A stretch of DNA of 64,000 nucleotides from DASQPJ01 sp036268355. GTDB lineage: Bacteria; Actinomycetota; Actinomycetes; Sporichthyales; Sporichthyaceae. Positions 1-8,683 of this stretch are shown one piece after another. The stretch covers positions 1 through 64,000 of the forward strand of contig DATAUG010000187.1 in NCBI GenBank assembly GCA_036268355.1, in the 5' to 3' direction. Below the pieces are notes generated by a model, which did no database searches, was not told the origin of the DNA, and saw nothing but the letters and a program-made list of their open reading frames with translations. Position numbers and translations under genes: made by a program. Numbering within the stretch: position 1 is the first letter of the stretch; each line of letters starts with the position of its first letter.

Positions 1-1
1 C

Positions 2-2953
2 GACTCGGGTGCCATGGCTGCGGTGGTCGCCGGCGCCGCGGAGGTCGAGGCTGTGCTGAGGGCGCGCGGGCTGTCCGACCAGGTGGTTGCAGCGAACCGC
101 AATGCCCCGCGGCAGACGGTGATCTCCGGTGCGACGGCCGAGGTCACCGAGGCGATGAAGCACCTCGCCGACGAAGGCTTCTCGGTCAGACAGATCCCCG
201 TCGCATGCGCGTTCCACAGTCCGGTGGTGTCCGGTGCGGGCGCACTGTTCGCCGACGTCCTGGCCACCCGCGACGTCCGCCGCCCTGCGCTACCGGTGTT
301 CGCCAACCGCACCGCGGCCCCCTATCCGGACGACCCCGCGGCGATCCGGGCCGAACTGGTGGCCCAGCTCGTTTCGCCGGTGCGGTTCGCCGACCAGGTG
401 GAGGCGATGTACGCCGCTGGTGCCCGCGTGTTCGTCGAGGCCGGACCCGGTTGCGTGCTCACCAAACTCGTCGCGGCCATCCTCGGCGATCGCCCGCACC
501 GGGCAATCGCCCTGGAGGGCAGACGCAGCGGTGTCGCCGGCTTCCTCGACGCCCTGGCAGAGCTGGCCGTATCGGGGGTCCAGGTGGACCCCGGACGTCT
601 GATGCGCGGGCGCGAGGCCGTCGACGCCGGCCGGGTGCAGCCCGCGCGCCGCGCCGGCTGGAGCGTGGACGGGCACCTGGTCCGTACCGCCGCCGGAGAA
701 CTCTTGCCAGGCGCACTCGTGCCGGCCCGGATCGTGAAGGAGATCTCGGTGACGACGCAGGCAGACCATTACGCCTTCAACGCCGCGACCGACGCGCTGA
801 TCGCGGATTTCATGCGCACCGGCCGGGAGATGATTGCGGCACAGCGCGACGTCCTGCTGACCCACCTCGGGTCTGACGGGTCGTCAGTACCGGCTTGGGC
901 CTCGGCTCCTGTCGCAATGCTCGAGCGGACCCCGGCGGACCGGCCCGCCGAAGCGCTCCTGCCCCGGGCGCCGGCGGAGCCTGCTGCCGGCACCGTATCG
1001 GCCGTGCCCGCCCCGTCGCCGGCGGCCGGGGTGGGTCTCACTCCGGACGCGGTCCTGCGAACGGTCATCGAGACGATCGCCGAGCGCACGGGTTATCCCA
1101 TGGAGATGATCGAGCCCGACCTCGACCTGGAAAGCGATCTTTCGATCGACTCCATCAAACGCACCGAGATCGTCGGCCTGCTCGCGCGGCGCCTGGCGGG
1201 CGGCGGCGACGAGGCCGGTCTGGACGTACTGAGCGACGCCGAACTCGAGGAACTGTCGCGAGCCCGCACTGCGGTGGCGATCACGGCTTGGCTAGGTGCC
1301 CGCCTGGCGCCGTCGGTCGCAGCGGGCCCCGCTTCGGCTGCACCCGTGGCATCTGCGCCCGCCATCGAACCGGCCGAGTACCTGGCCCAGGACCCGGCCG
1401 GCGAAGCACCACTTGCCGCCGGCCCGGTCGCGGCAGGCGAACCTGCGGTCATCGGGCACGCACCGGTGCGTCTGGTGTTCGAGCGGAAACCATTGCCGGC
1501 GCTCGAGGAGGGGGCGCAAGCCATTGCCGGCAGACGTTTCCTGCTGCTCGGTGGGGATGACTCGGTGGCGGCGATCACGGCCGCGCTCGCCGCGCACGGC
1601 GCGCAGGCGATGGCGCGGGACGCCACGCACGTGATCTCCTCCGCCGATGCTCCGGTGGACGGAGTGCTGTTCCTCGACCCGCTGTGCGGCGACGGCCCGG
1701 CCGTCCTGCCGGCCTGCGTGCCGGTGCTGCAGGCGGCGTTGCGCGACCGCCCTCGCTGGCTGGTGGCGGCTCGCCGCGCCGGGAACGCCACCGGCGGCGA
1801 CCCCGGGCGTGCCGATGGCCTGCGCGGGCTGATGCGCAGCCTCTCCCGCGAGTACCCCGACTCGATCGTGCGACTGGTGGAGCTGGACCTCCCCGGCGGT
1901 GACCGGACGCACGGCGGCCGAATGTCGCCCGAGAGCGTTGCCCAGGCTCTGTTGACCGAACTGCTCGCCGGTGATCGCGAGCCCGTGGTGCTGCGTGATC
2001 CCGACGGCCGGCACGGACTGACGCTCGTGGAATCCGACCTCGGCGTGCTGGCGAGCACGGGCGGCGGGCCGGCAGGTGACGGTGCGTCAGAAGCCGAGGC
2101 GCTGGGACTGGATTCCGACGCGGTCGTCCTCCTCGTCGGCGGCGCCCGAGGAATCACCGCCCGGTTCGCCGCGGCGCTGGCCGGTGTCTCCCGCTGCCGC
2201 CTGGAACTCCTGGGTCGCACTCCGCTGCCGGAGGGCCTCGAGGACCCGGCGACGGCCGCCGCCCAGGACCGCAAGGCGTTGCGTGCGGTGCTCGCCCGCC
2301 GTGGAGTCCCGATCGCGGAGGTCGATGCGGCCGCGTCCGCCCTGCTCGCCGCCCGTGAGGTGACCGCGACGCTCGCGGAACTGCGGGCCCTGGGTTCGCA
2401 GGCGCACTACCGATCCGTCGACGGGGAGGACCCCGACGCCTTGGCGCGGGCGGCGAAGGAGATTTACGCGGCTCACGGTCGGCTGGACGGAGTGGTGTTC
2501 GCGGCCGGCGTCATCGAGGACAAGGTGTTCGCGGAGAAGGACCCGCGCTCGTTCGCGCGGGTGTTCGCCACCAAGGCCGATGGGGCTCGGGCGCTGCTCG
2601 ACGCCCTGGGCGACCTACCTGACGGCCCGCGATTCACCGTCCTGTTCGGCAGCATCGCGGCGGTGTTCGGCAATCGCGGGCAGAGTGACTACGCCGCGGC
2701 CAACGACGCGCTGGATTCCGTGGGGGCGCGCTGGGCGCAGCGCACCGGGTACCGCGCCCTGACTGTGCACTGGGGTCCGTGGGCCCCGCAGGGGGTGCAC
2801 TCCGGCATGGTGTCCGAGGCGCTCGCGCGCGACTACTCCCGCCGCGAGATCCGGATGATCGACCCCGAAGCCGGCACCCTCGCCCTGCTCCGGGAACTCG
2901 CGTGGGGACCCGATGAGTTCCGGTCCGTCGTCTACACCGCCTCCGGTTGGTGA
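2..2953 (+). CDS. Iterative type I PKS, AT-ACP-KR portion (5' truncated by window)
   Basis: The frame is open from base 2, so the gene starts upstream of the window and its expected N-terminal ketosynthase is not visible. What is visible (984 codons) begins inside an acyltransferase domain, roughly residues 1-180, which keeps the AFHSP motif. An acyl carrier protein domain follows (about 345-425) with the phosphopantetheine site SIDSIKR, Ser about 384. This variant is typical of PUFA-synthase and enediyne/glycolipid-type ACPs. After a linker comes a ketoreductase (about 690-980) with the nucleotide-binding LLVGGARGI, Ser884 and Tyr897 in SDYAAAND. The KR resembles the PfaA/HglT type rather than modular PKS KRs. 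The stop overlaps the start of the next PKS gene by 1 nt (TGATG), so the two subunits are probably made in equal amounts. The inferred role is elongation and beta-keto reduction on one carrier domain. Seen: domain motifs. Inferred: product type. Confidence 0.9.
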   Translation, partial: DSGAMAAVVAGAAEVEAVLRARGLSDQVVAANRNAPRQTVISGATAEVTEAMKHLADEGFSVRQIPVACAFHSPVVSGAGALFADVLATRDVRRPALPVFANRTAAPYPDDPAAIRAELVAQLVSPVRFADQVEAMYAAGARVFVEAGPGCVLTKLVAAILGDRPHRAIALEGRRSGVAGFLDALAELAVSGVQVDPGRLMRGREAVDAGRVQPARRAGWSVDGHLVRTAAGELLPGALVPARIVKEISVTTQADHYAFNAATDALIADFMRTGREMIAAQRDVLLTHLGSDGSSVPAWASAPVAMLERTPADRPAEALLPRAPAEPAAGTVSAVPAPSPAAGVGLTPDAVLRTVIETIAERTGYPMEMIEPDLDLESDLSIDSIKRTEIVGLLARRLAGGGDEAGLDVLSDAELEELSRARTAVAITAWLGARLAPSVAAGPASAAPVASAPAIEPAEYLAQDPAGEAPLAAGPVAAGEPAVIGHAPVRLVFERKPLPALEEGAQAIAGRRFLLLGGDDSVAAITAALAAHGAQAMARDATHVISSADAPVDGVLFLDPLCGDGPAVLPACVPVLQAALRDRPRWLVAARRAGNATGGDPGRADGLRGLMRSLSREYPDSIVRLVELDLPGGDRTHGGRMSPESVAQALLTELLAGDREPVVLRDPDGRHGLTLVESDLGVLASTGGGPAGDGASEAEALGLDSDAVVLLVGGARGITARFAAALAGVSRCRLELLGRTPLPEGLEDPATAAAQDRKALRAVLARRGVPIAEVDAAASALLAAREVTATLAELRALGSQAHYRSVDGEDPDALARAAKEIYAAHGRLDGVVFAAGVIEDKVFAEKDPRSFARVFATKADGARALLDALGDLPDGPRFTVLFGSIAAVFGNRGQSDYAAANDALDSVGARWAQRTGYRALTVHWGPWAPQGVHSGMVSEALARDYSRREIRMIDPEAGTLALLRELAWGPDEFRSVVYTASGW
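873..887. repeat. Palindrome CTGACGGGTCGTCAG
   Basis: Inside the first PKS gene, in the linker between AT and ACP domains. Same TGACG-N3-CGTCA family. Confidence 0.6.
2077..2090. repeat. Palindrome TGACGGTGCGTCAG
   Basis: Inside the first PKS gene, in the linker before the KR. Same family. Its 14-bp sequence is identical to the one at 26603. Confidence 0.6.
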
Positions 2954-5900
2954 TGAGCGCGCAGTCCGACGCCTTCCCGGACGGCGTCGCCATCGTCGGC
3001 ATGTCCGTGCTCCTGCCCGGTGCGCCCGACCTGGACACGTACTGGCGCAACCTGGTGGCCGGCGTCGACGCCATCACCGAGGTCCCGGCCGATCGGTTGG
3101 ATCCCGGGTACTACGACCCTGACGCCGCGTCGGGGCCGGCGATGCCGGACCGGATCTACTGCCGGCGCGGCGGGTTCGTCGATGACGATGCCCGCGTCGA
3201 GCCGACCCGGTTCGGGATCATGCCGAGTTCGGTTGCGGGGATCGAGCCCGACCAGCTCATCGCATTGCACGTGGCCGAGGCGGCAATCCGTGACGCCGGC
3301 GGCGCCGACCGGTTGCCCGCCCGCGACCGCGTGGGGGTGATCCTCGGCCGCGGTGGATATCTGACGCCGGGTCAGGTACGCCTGGACCAGCGGGTCCGCA
3401 GCCTGCACCAGGTGCTGCGCACCGTCAGCGAGCTCGCCCCGCAGCTCGATGCCGAACAGCTCGGCGCACTGAGGGACGCCTTCGTGGCCCAGCTGGGCCC
3501 GGACCGTCCCGAGTCCGCGATCGGCCTGGTGCCCAATCTGGCCGCCTCCCGGATCGCCAACCGGCTCGACCTGCGCGGGCCGGCCATGACGGTCGACGCC
3601 GCATGCGCATCCTCGCTGATCGCAGTCGACCAGGCGGTCTCGGAGCTGATCCGGGGACGCTGCGACGTCATGCTCGCCGGTGGCACGCACCACTGTCACG
3701 ACATCACCCTCTGGAGCGTCTTCACCCAACTCGGCGCTCTGTCGACCAGCCAGCGCATCCGTCCGTTCCATCGGGACGCCGACGGGATCCTGATCGGTGA
3801 GGGCACCGGGATCGTCGTCCTCAAGCGACTCGTCGACGCCATGGCCGACGGTGACCGCGTCTACGCGGTCATCCGCGGCACCGGGGTGGCCAGCGACGGG
3901 CGGACCGCGGCGTTGGCCAGCCCCGACCCGGGCGGGCAGACCCGCGCCGTCCGGGCCGCCTGGGCTGCCGCGGGCCTGGATCCAGCGGTACCGGACTCGG
4001 TCGGCCTGATCGAGGCACACGGCACCGGGACGCCGGCCGGGGACGGCGCGGAACTGATCACCCTTGCCGAGGTGTTCGGCGGGCCCGATCCGGGGCGCGA
4101 GCGCGCCGTGCTCGGTTCGGTCAAGTCGATGATCGGGCATACGATGCCGGCCGCGGGTGTGGCCGGACTGGTCAAGGCGGCCCTGGCGATCCATCACGGC
4201 GTACTACCGCCCACGCTGCACTGCGACGACCCGCACCCCGCGCTGGCCGCGACGCGCTTCCGAACGATCTGTGCCGCGGTGCCCTGGGAGTCGCGGGGCC
4301 CACGTCGCGCCGGGGTGAACGCCTTCGGCTTCGGTGGGATCAACGCCCATGTTGTGCTGGAGCAAGCTCCGCGGCCGGTGAGGTCGAGGCGGGCAGCCGA
4401 TCTGACGCCGGGTCAGCAGCATGGGAGCGCCGCGGTGAGCGAACCGGATCGCGTGCTGCGGCTGGCCGCCGGCTCGCCCGCCGAGCTCGCGGCGCTGCTC
4501 ACCGCGCCGGACGCCGACCTGATCACGGCGGGCATGCGGTTGCCCGCCCCCGACGCGCCACCGTGTCGGCTCGCCATCGTGGACCCGACCGCGAAGCGGC
4601 TGGCCCTGGCCCGTTGGGCGGTGGAACGGGGTGCGGCCTGGCGCGGTCGCAACGACGTCTGGTTCTCGCCGACCCCGATGATCGGGCCCCGCGCCTGCGG
4701 TCGGGTGGCGTTCCTGTTCCCCGGCCTGGAGGACACCTTCGCGCCCCGGGTGGCCGACGTGGCCGCACATTTCCACCTCCCGATGCCCAATTTCGCCGAC
4801 GAGGTCGGCGATGTCGGTCGGCTCGCCGTCGCAGTGTTGGCAGTCGGACGCCTGCTGAACGACGCCATGCATCGGATCGGCATCGACCCCGACGCGGTCG
4901 CCGGGCACAGCGTGGGGGAGTGGACGGCGATGGTGGCGGGCGGACTGTTCTCCACCGAGGACTCCGACAGGTTTATGGCGACGTTCGATCCGGACACGGT
5001 TCGAGTGCCCGGTCTGGCGTTCGCTGCCCTGGGCGCGTCTGCAGAGCTCGTGACGGACGAACTGGCCGCCCGGGCGTCCGCCGCCGGCACCCGGATCGTC
5101 CTGTCCCACGACAACGCGCCGCAGCAGTCGATCGTGTGCGGTCCGCAGGACGAGGTGGAGAACTTCGTCCTGGCCATGCGCGCCCGCGGGATCCTGGGCC
5201 AGACCCTGTCGTTCCGCTCCGGGTTCCACACCCCGATGCTCGCGCCCTACCTCGGCCCGATCCGGCAGGACGCGGAAGCGTTCGAGATTCACCGGGCGCG
5301 CGTGCCGGTCTGGTCGGCCACGACCGCGGCGGAGTTCCCCGCCGATGAGGCGGGGGTCCGGGACCTGTTCGTTCGCCACCTGCTCGAACCGGTTCGCTTC
5401 CGGCCGTTGCTCGACCAGATGTACGCGGCCGGCTTCCGCGCCTTTGTGCAGCTCGGCGTCGGCCAGGTGACCGCGTTGGTCGGCGACACGCTGCGCGACC
5501 GCGACCACGTCGCGGTCGCCGCCTGTTCCCCCCGCCGCGCCGGCCTGGCCCAGCTGGATCTGGTGGCCGCCGCGCTGTGGGCCTGCGGGGCCGAGCCGGA
5601 GCCGGCCCGTCTGACTGCGCTCGTGCGGGCCGACGCTGTGGAGGAGCGCGCGCACGCCACGGTCCGCCTCGACCTGGGCGGCGCGACGGTGTCCCTCGAT
5701 GCAGAGCGTCTGCCGGCGCTGCAAGCCTTCCTGCGCCCGCAGCCGGCCCCGGCACGGCGGCCCGACCTGTCGGAGCTGGGCGGCCGATTCCCCGTCCTGG
5801 CCGAGTTCGAGGCACTGATGCAGGAGACCGAGCGTTCCGCGCTCGCCCTGCTCGCCGCCGGCCGGGACGCCCTGGCGACCCCGGCGCGATCGCGCCGTCC

Positions 5901-7551
5901 GGAACCCCCAGCCACGCCGCCCGCGCGTCGGACCTCGGTCCTGCACGTCTCGCTGGAGTCCATGCCGTACCTGATGGACCACAGCTTCTTCAGCCAGCGG
6001 CCCGGCTGGCCGGACCCGAGGGACCTGTTCCCCGTGGTGCCCGCCACCGCGATCACCACCCATCTGATCGAGGCCGCGTGCGCGGGCGAAGCCGGCACGG
6101 TGGCGGTGGCCGTGGCCGACCTGCGGTTCGAGAAGTGGGTGCCTGCGATCCCCGGACACGACGTCGAGATCACCTTCGAGACACGGCCCGACGGCCGCCT
6201 GTCCGCCAAGTTCGGCCCTTATGCGCGTGGCGTCGTCCAGTTGGCGGCGGCGTACCCGCCCGCGCCCGCGCGGTGGCCGGTGGACCTCGCCCATGAACGT
6301 CGACCCTCGATCACCGCCGCCGAGCTCTACGCCGACCGATGGATGTTCCACGGACCGGCCTACCAAGGTGTCACGGAGCTGACCGCGGTCAGCGACACCG
6401 AGATCCGCGGAGTGATCACCGCGCCCGCGGCGCCGGGGTCGCTGCTCGACAACGTCGGCCATTTCCTCGGCCAGTGGATCGTCGAGACGCAGACCGACCG
6501 CCTGGTCGTGTTCCCCACCCGCCTGAGCGAACTCCGGTTCTACGCACCAACGCCGCCGCCCGGCAGCCGGGTGAGCTGCCACATGCGGATCGTCGAGGCT
6601 TCCGAGCAGGCGGTGAGCTCCGACGTCCAGCTCTGCGTCTCGGGGCGCGACGGATCCGAGATCGTCTGGGCGGAGCTGTCGGGCTGGCGCGAGCGCCGGT
6701 TCGACTCCGACCTGCAGTCCTACAACGTGTATCTGCATGTGGAGCGCTTTGCGCACGGGGTCGCCCGGCCCGGCGGGTGGGTGCTCGTGCAGGACCAGTG
6801 GCCCGACCTCGCCACCCGGGACATCATCATGCGCGGGTACCTCGGCGCGGCTGAACGGGAAACCTACGAACGTCAGCCGCCGCGGGCGCGGCGCGGCTGG
6901 TTCCTCGGGCGCCTCGCGGCCAAGGACGCGGTGCGCCACCTGCTGTGGGCCGATGGCGAGAGCGACTTCTGGCCGGCCGAGATGGCCGTCGGCAACGACG
7001 AGCGCGGGAAGCCTTACGTGCGTGGGATGCACGGCCGGATCCTGCCCCGCCTGGAGGTCTCGATCGCGCACTGCGCGGAGGCGGCGGTCGCGGTTGCCAG
7101 ACCTGCGGCGGACCTGCCGGCCGGCGCTGGGGTCGGGATAGATGTCGAGGAAGTGCTGGCGCGTCCGCCGGAGACCGTGGACTTCGCGCTCGGCCGGGCG
7201 GAGCGCGAACTGCTTGAAGCCTGCGTCGCGGGCGGCGAACCACCCGAGCTGTGGTTCACCCGCTTCTGGACGGCGAAGGAAGCGGTCGCAAAGGCGCGCG
7301 GCACCGGTTTGGCCGGACGCCCCCGGGACTTCGCCGTGGTCTCGGCGAACCAGCGGCAGATCTGCGTAGCCGTGACTGACGACAAGACTGACGACCAGTC
7401 AGAAAGGCTCCTGCACTACCGCGTGGACCTGCACCGGCTGACCAACGGACCTGGGCTGCCTCCTCGTGACTATGTCGTGGCGGTGGCCGGCAACGGCCCC
7501 ACTACGGAGGAGATCGAGCATCACCACCGAGAGAGGATGACCACGGTATGA
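2953..7551 (+). CDS. Type I PKS subunit KS-AT-DH-PPTase
   Basis: A 1,532-residue protein. The ketosynthase (about 10-450) has a full triad: Cys218 in DAACASSL, His356 in EAHGTGT and His396 in GHTMPAAG. The acyltransferase (about 560-900) has Ser653 in GHSVGEW and a later GFHTP motif. A double-hotdog dehydratase spans about 990-1260, with His1010 in YLMDHSFF and Asp1166 in SLLDNVGH. The last 200 residues are a 4'-phosphopantetheinyl transferase with GVGIDVEEV (Asp1397) and WTAKEAVAKA (Lys1442, Glu1443). The PPTase can charge the ACPs of this system. DH next to PPTase is the enediyne PKSE arrangement, but there it follows a single KS-AT-ACP-KR. Here a second complete KS-AT precedes it on its own polypeptide. 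The start chosen is ATG 2953, overlapping the previous stop; an in-frame TTG and GTG lie 6 and 3 nt upstream. All active-site residues look intact, so this KS is probably a working condensing enzyme rather than a chain-length factor. Confidence 0.92.
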   Translation: MSAQSDAFPDGVAIVGMSVLLPGAPDLDTYWRNLVAGVDAITEVPADRLDPGYYDPDAASGPAMPDRIYCRRGGFVDDDARVEPTRFGIMPSSVAGIEPDQLIALHVAEAAIRDAGGADRLPARDRVGVILGRGGYLTPGQVRLDQRVRSLHQVLRTVSELAPQLDAEQLGALRDAFVAQLGPDRPESAIGLVPNLAASRIANRLDLRGPAMTVDAACASSLIAVDQAVSELIRGRCDVMLAGGTHHCHDITLWSVFTQLGALSTSQRIRPFHRDADGILIGEGTGIVVLKRLVDAMADGDRVYAVIRGTGVASDGRTAALASPDPGGQTRAVRAAWAAAGLDPAVPDSVGLIEAHGTGTPAGDGAELITLAEVFGGPDPGRERAVLGSVKSMIGHTMPAAGVAGLVKAALAIHHGVLPPTLHCDDPHPALAATRFRTICAAVPWESRGPRRAGVNAFGFGGINAHVVLEQAPRPVRSRRAADLTPGQQHGSAAVSEPDRVLRLAAGSPAELAALLTAPDADLITAGMRLPAPDAPPCRLAIVDPTAKRLALARWAVERGAAWRGRNDVWFSPTPMIGPRACGRVAFLFPGLEDTFAPRVADVAAHFHLPMPNFADEVGDVGRLAVAVLAVGRLLNDAMHRIGIDPDAVAGHSVGEWTAMVAGGLFSTEDSDRFMATFDPDTVRVPGLAFAALGASAELVTDELAARASAAGTRIVLSHDNAPQQSIVCGPQDEVENFVLAMRARGILGQTLSFRSGFHTPMLAPYLGPIRQDAEAFEIHRARVPVWSATTAAEFPADEAGVRDLFVRHLLEPVRFRPLLDQMYAAGFRAFVQLGVGQVTALVGDTLRDRDHVAVAACSPRRAGLAQLDLVAAALWACGAEPEPARLTALVRADAVEERAHATVRLDLGGATVSLDAERLPALQAFLRPQPAPARRPDLSELGGRFPVLAEFEALMQETERSALALLAAGRDALATPARSRRPEPPATPPARRTSVLHVSLESMPYLMDHSFFSQRPGWPDPRDLFPVVPATAITTHLIEAACAGEAGTVAVAVADLRFEKWVPAIPGHDVEITFETRPDGRLSAKFGPYARGVVQLAAAYPPAPARWPVDLAHERRPSITAAELYADRWMFHGPAYQGVTELTAVSDTEIRGVITAPAAPGSLLDNVGHFLGQWIVETQTDRLVVFPTRLSELRFYAPTPPPGSRVSCHMRIVEASEQAVSSDVQLCVSGRDGSEIVWAELSGWRERRFDSDLQSYNVYLHVERFAHGVARPGGWVLVQDQWPDLATRDIIMRGYLGAAERETYERQPPRARRGWFLGRLAAKDAVRHLLWADGESDFWPAEMAVGNDERGKPYVRGMHGRILPRLEVSIAHCAEAAVAVARPAADLPAGAGVGIDVEEVLARPPETVDFALGRAERELLEACVAGGEPPELWFTRFWTAKEAVAKARGTGLAGRPRDFAVVSANQRQICVAVTDDKTDDQSERLLHYRVDLHRLTNGPGLPPRDYVVAVAGNGPTTEEIEHHHRERMTTV

Positions 7552-7856
7552 GCCCGTACCCCACCAACGACGAGGTTCTCGTCGAGATCTCGGCGATGCT
7601 TACGGAGATCCTCACCGACCTCGGGCCCTACCAGGTCGAGATCACGATGGACACCCTGTTCCTCGCGGACCTGGACCTCGAGAGCATCGACATGGTCACA
7701 CTCGCGGGTCTGTTGCACGCGCGCTTCGGTGAACGGATCAACCTGGCCGAGTTCATCGCGGGCAAGCAGGTTCCGGAGCTGGTCAGCCTGACGGTGGGTC
7801 AGTTGGTCGAGCACATCACCGTCCACCTGGCAACGCCTGAGGTAGTCCTGAGATGA
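7548..7856 (+). CDS. Free-standing acyl carrier protein
   Basis: A 102-residue carrier protein with the phosphopantetheine attachment motif DLDLESIDM; the modified serine is Ser46. It starts with ATG overlapping the PKS stop (ATGA) and ends overlapping the hydrolase start, so it is translationally coupled on both sides. The downstream segment (LAGLLHARFGERINLAEF) matches helices II-III of type II ACPs. Its likely role is to carry the chain, or a starter or extender unit, between the iterative PKS and the following hydrolase or acyltransferase. The PPTase domain just upstream is the obvious activating enzyme. Which partner it serves is inferred. Confidence 0.9.
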   Translation: MSPYPTNDEVLVEISAMLTEILTDLGPYQVEITMDTLFLADLDLESIDMVTLAGLLHARFGERINLAEFIAGKQVPELVSLTVGQLVEHITVHLATPEVVLR

Positions 7857-8683
7857 CTTTCCATCAGATCAACGGCTTACGCCTGCATGTGGAGCGGATG
7901 GGCCCGCAGGACGGTCCACCGGTGGCCACGGTGGTGCTCGTCCACGGCCTGCCCGCCGACAGCATGGCCAGCTACTACTTCACGATCGCTCCCGTGTTGG
8001 CTGCGGCCGGGCTCGACGTCGTGATGTACGACCAGCGCGGCCACGGCAGATCAGCCCGTCCCGAGTCGGGCTACCGGCTGGAGCGATTCGTCGACGACCT
8101 CGAGACACTGTTGGACGAACTCGACGTCGCGGGTGCCGTTCATCTCGTCGGCAACTGCTTCGGCGGGGTGGTCGTGTTCGGCCTGACCGCTCGACGCCCG
8201 GACCGGGTTGCGAGCATCTTCGCCATCGAGTCCGAGCCACCGACACCGCAGTGGACGAGCAAGATGAACGGCCATCTGGAACGCGGCAAGAAAGAGCTGG
8301 TCCTCGAGGAGACCATCGCCGAGATAACCGAGAAGCACGGTGCCCACATGGCGCGCCTGGGCCGTTCCGCGGGCCGGTTCCTGAGCACCACATCGCTGGC
8401 CGACGACATCCCGGCGAGCACGGAAACTCTCCAACCACAGGAGTTGGAGCGCATCAAATGCCCGGTGCTCGGCGTCTACGGGGCGGATTCCGAGGTCGTC
8501 GACCTGGCTGTCGAGATCTCGAACGCCCTGCCGGACTGCCGTACCGTCCTGGTCCCCGACCAGGATCACTACGTGCTGTCCGGTGCGCCGGAGCAAATCT
8601 GCGCGCTGATCCTGGACTGGCTGGCCGAGCAAGGCGTCGCGGTCCGGCCGGCCACCGGCGTCGGACGCAGCCGCGCCTCATGA
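7853..8683 (+). CDS. Alpha/beta-hydrolase with Cys nucleophile (chain release or acyl transfer)
   Basis: A 276-residue alpha/beta-hydrolase fold protein. The oxyanion segment is VLVHGLP and the nucleophile elbow is VGNCFGG, placing Cys102 where most hydrolases have Ser. A catalytic His is at 239 (DQDHYVL) and an acid probably lies near GADSEVVD. A G-x-C-x-G-G elbow is characteristic of PHA synthases and of some acyltransferases and thioesterases that pass an acyl chain to an alcohol rather than to water. The ATGA overlap with the ACP suggests it acts on an ACP-bound chain: releasing it, proofreading it or transferring it. Seen: the elbow and His. Inferred: thioester chemistry. Substrate unknown. 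Confidence 0.8.
   Translation: MTFHQINGLRLHVERMGPQDGPPVATVVLVHGLPADSMASYYFTIAPVLAAAGLDVVMYDQRGHGRSARPESGYRLERFVDDLETLLDELDVAGAVHLVGNCFGGVVVFGLTARRPDRVASIFAIESEPPTPQWTSKMNGHLERGKKELVLEETIAEITEKHGAHMARLGRSAGRFLSTTSLADDIPASTETLQPQELERIKCPVLGVYGADSEVVDLAVEISNALPDCRTVLVPDQDHYVLSGAPEQICALILDWLAEQGVAVRPATGVGRSRAS

Noticed and set aside
4204..7071. 955-codon open frame on the minus strand
   Set aside because: Antisense shadow of the KS-AT-DH-PPTase gene caused by high GC at third positions; no domain signature, and the plus strand has full catalytic motifs.
2..7551. Calling the locus an enediyne cluster
   Set aside because: PPTase next to DH recalls PKSE, but the accompanying enediyne cassette genes are absent and the PKS is split with a second KS-AT.
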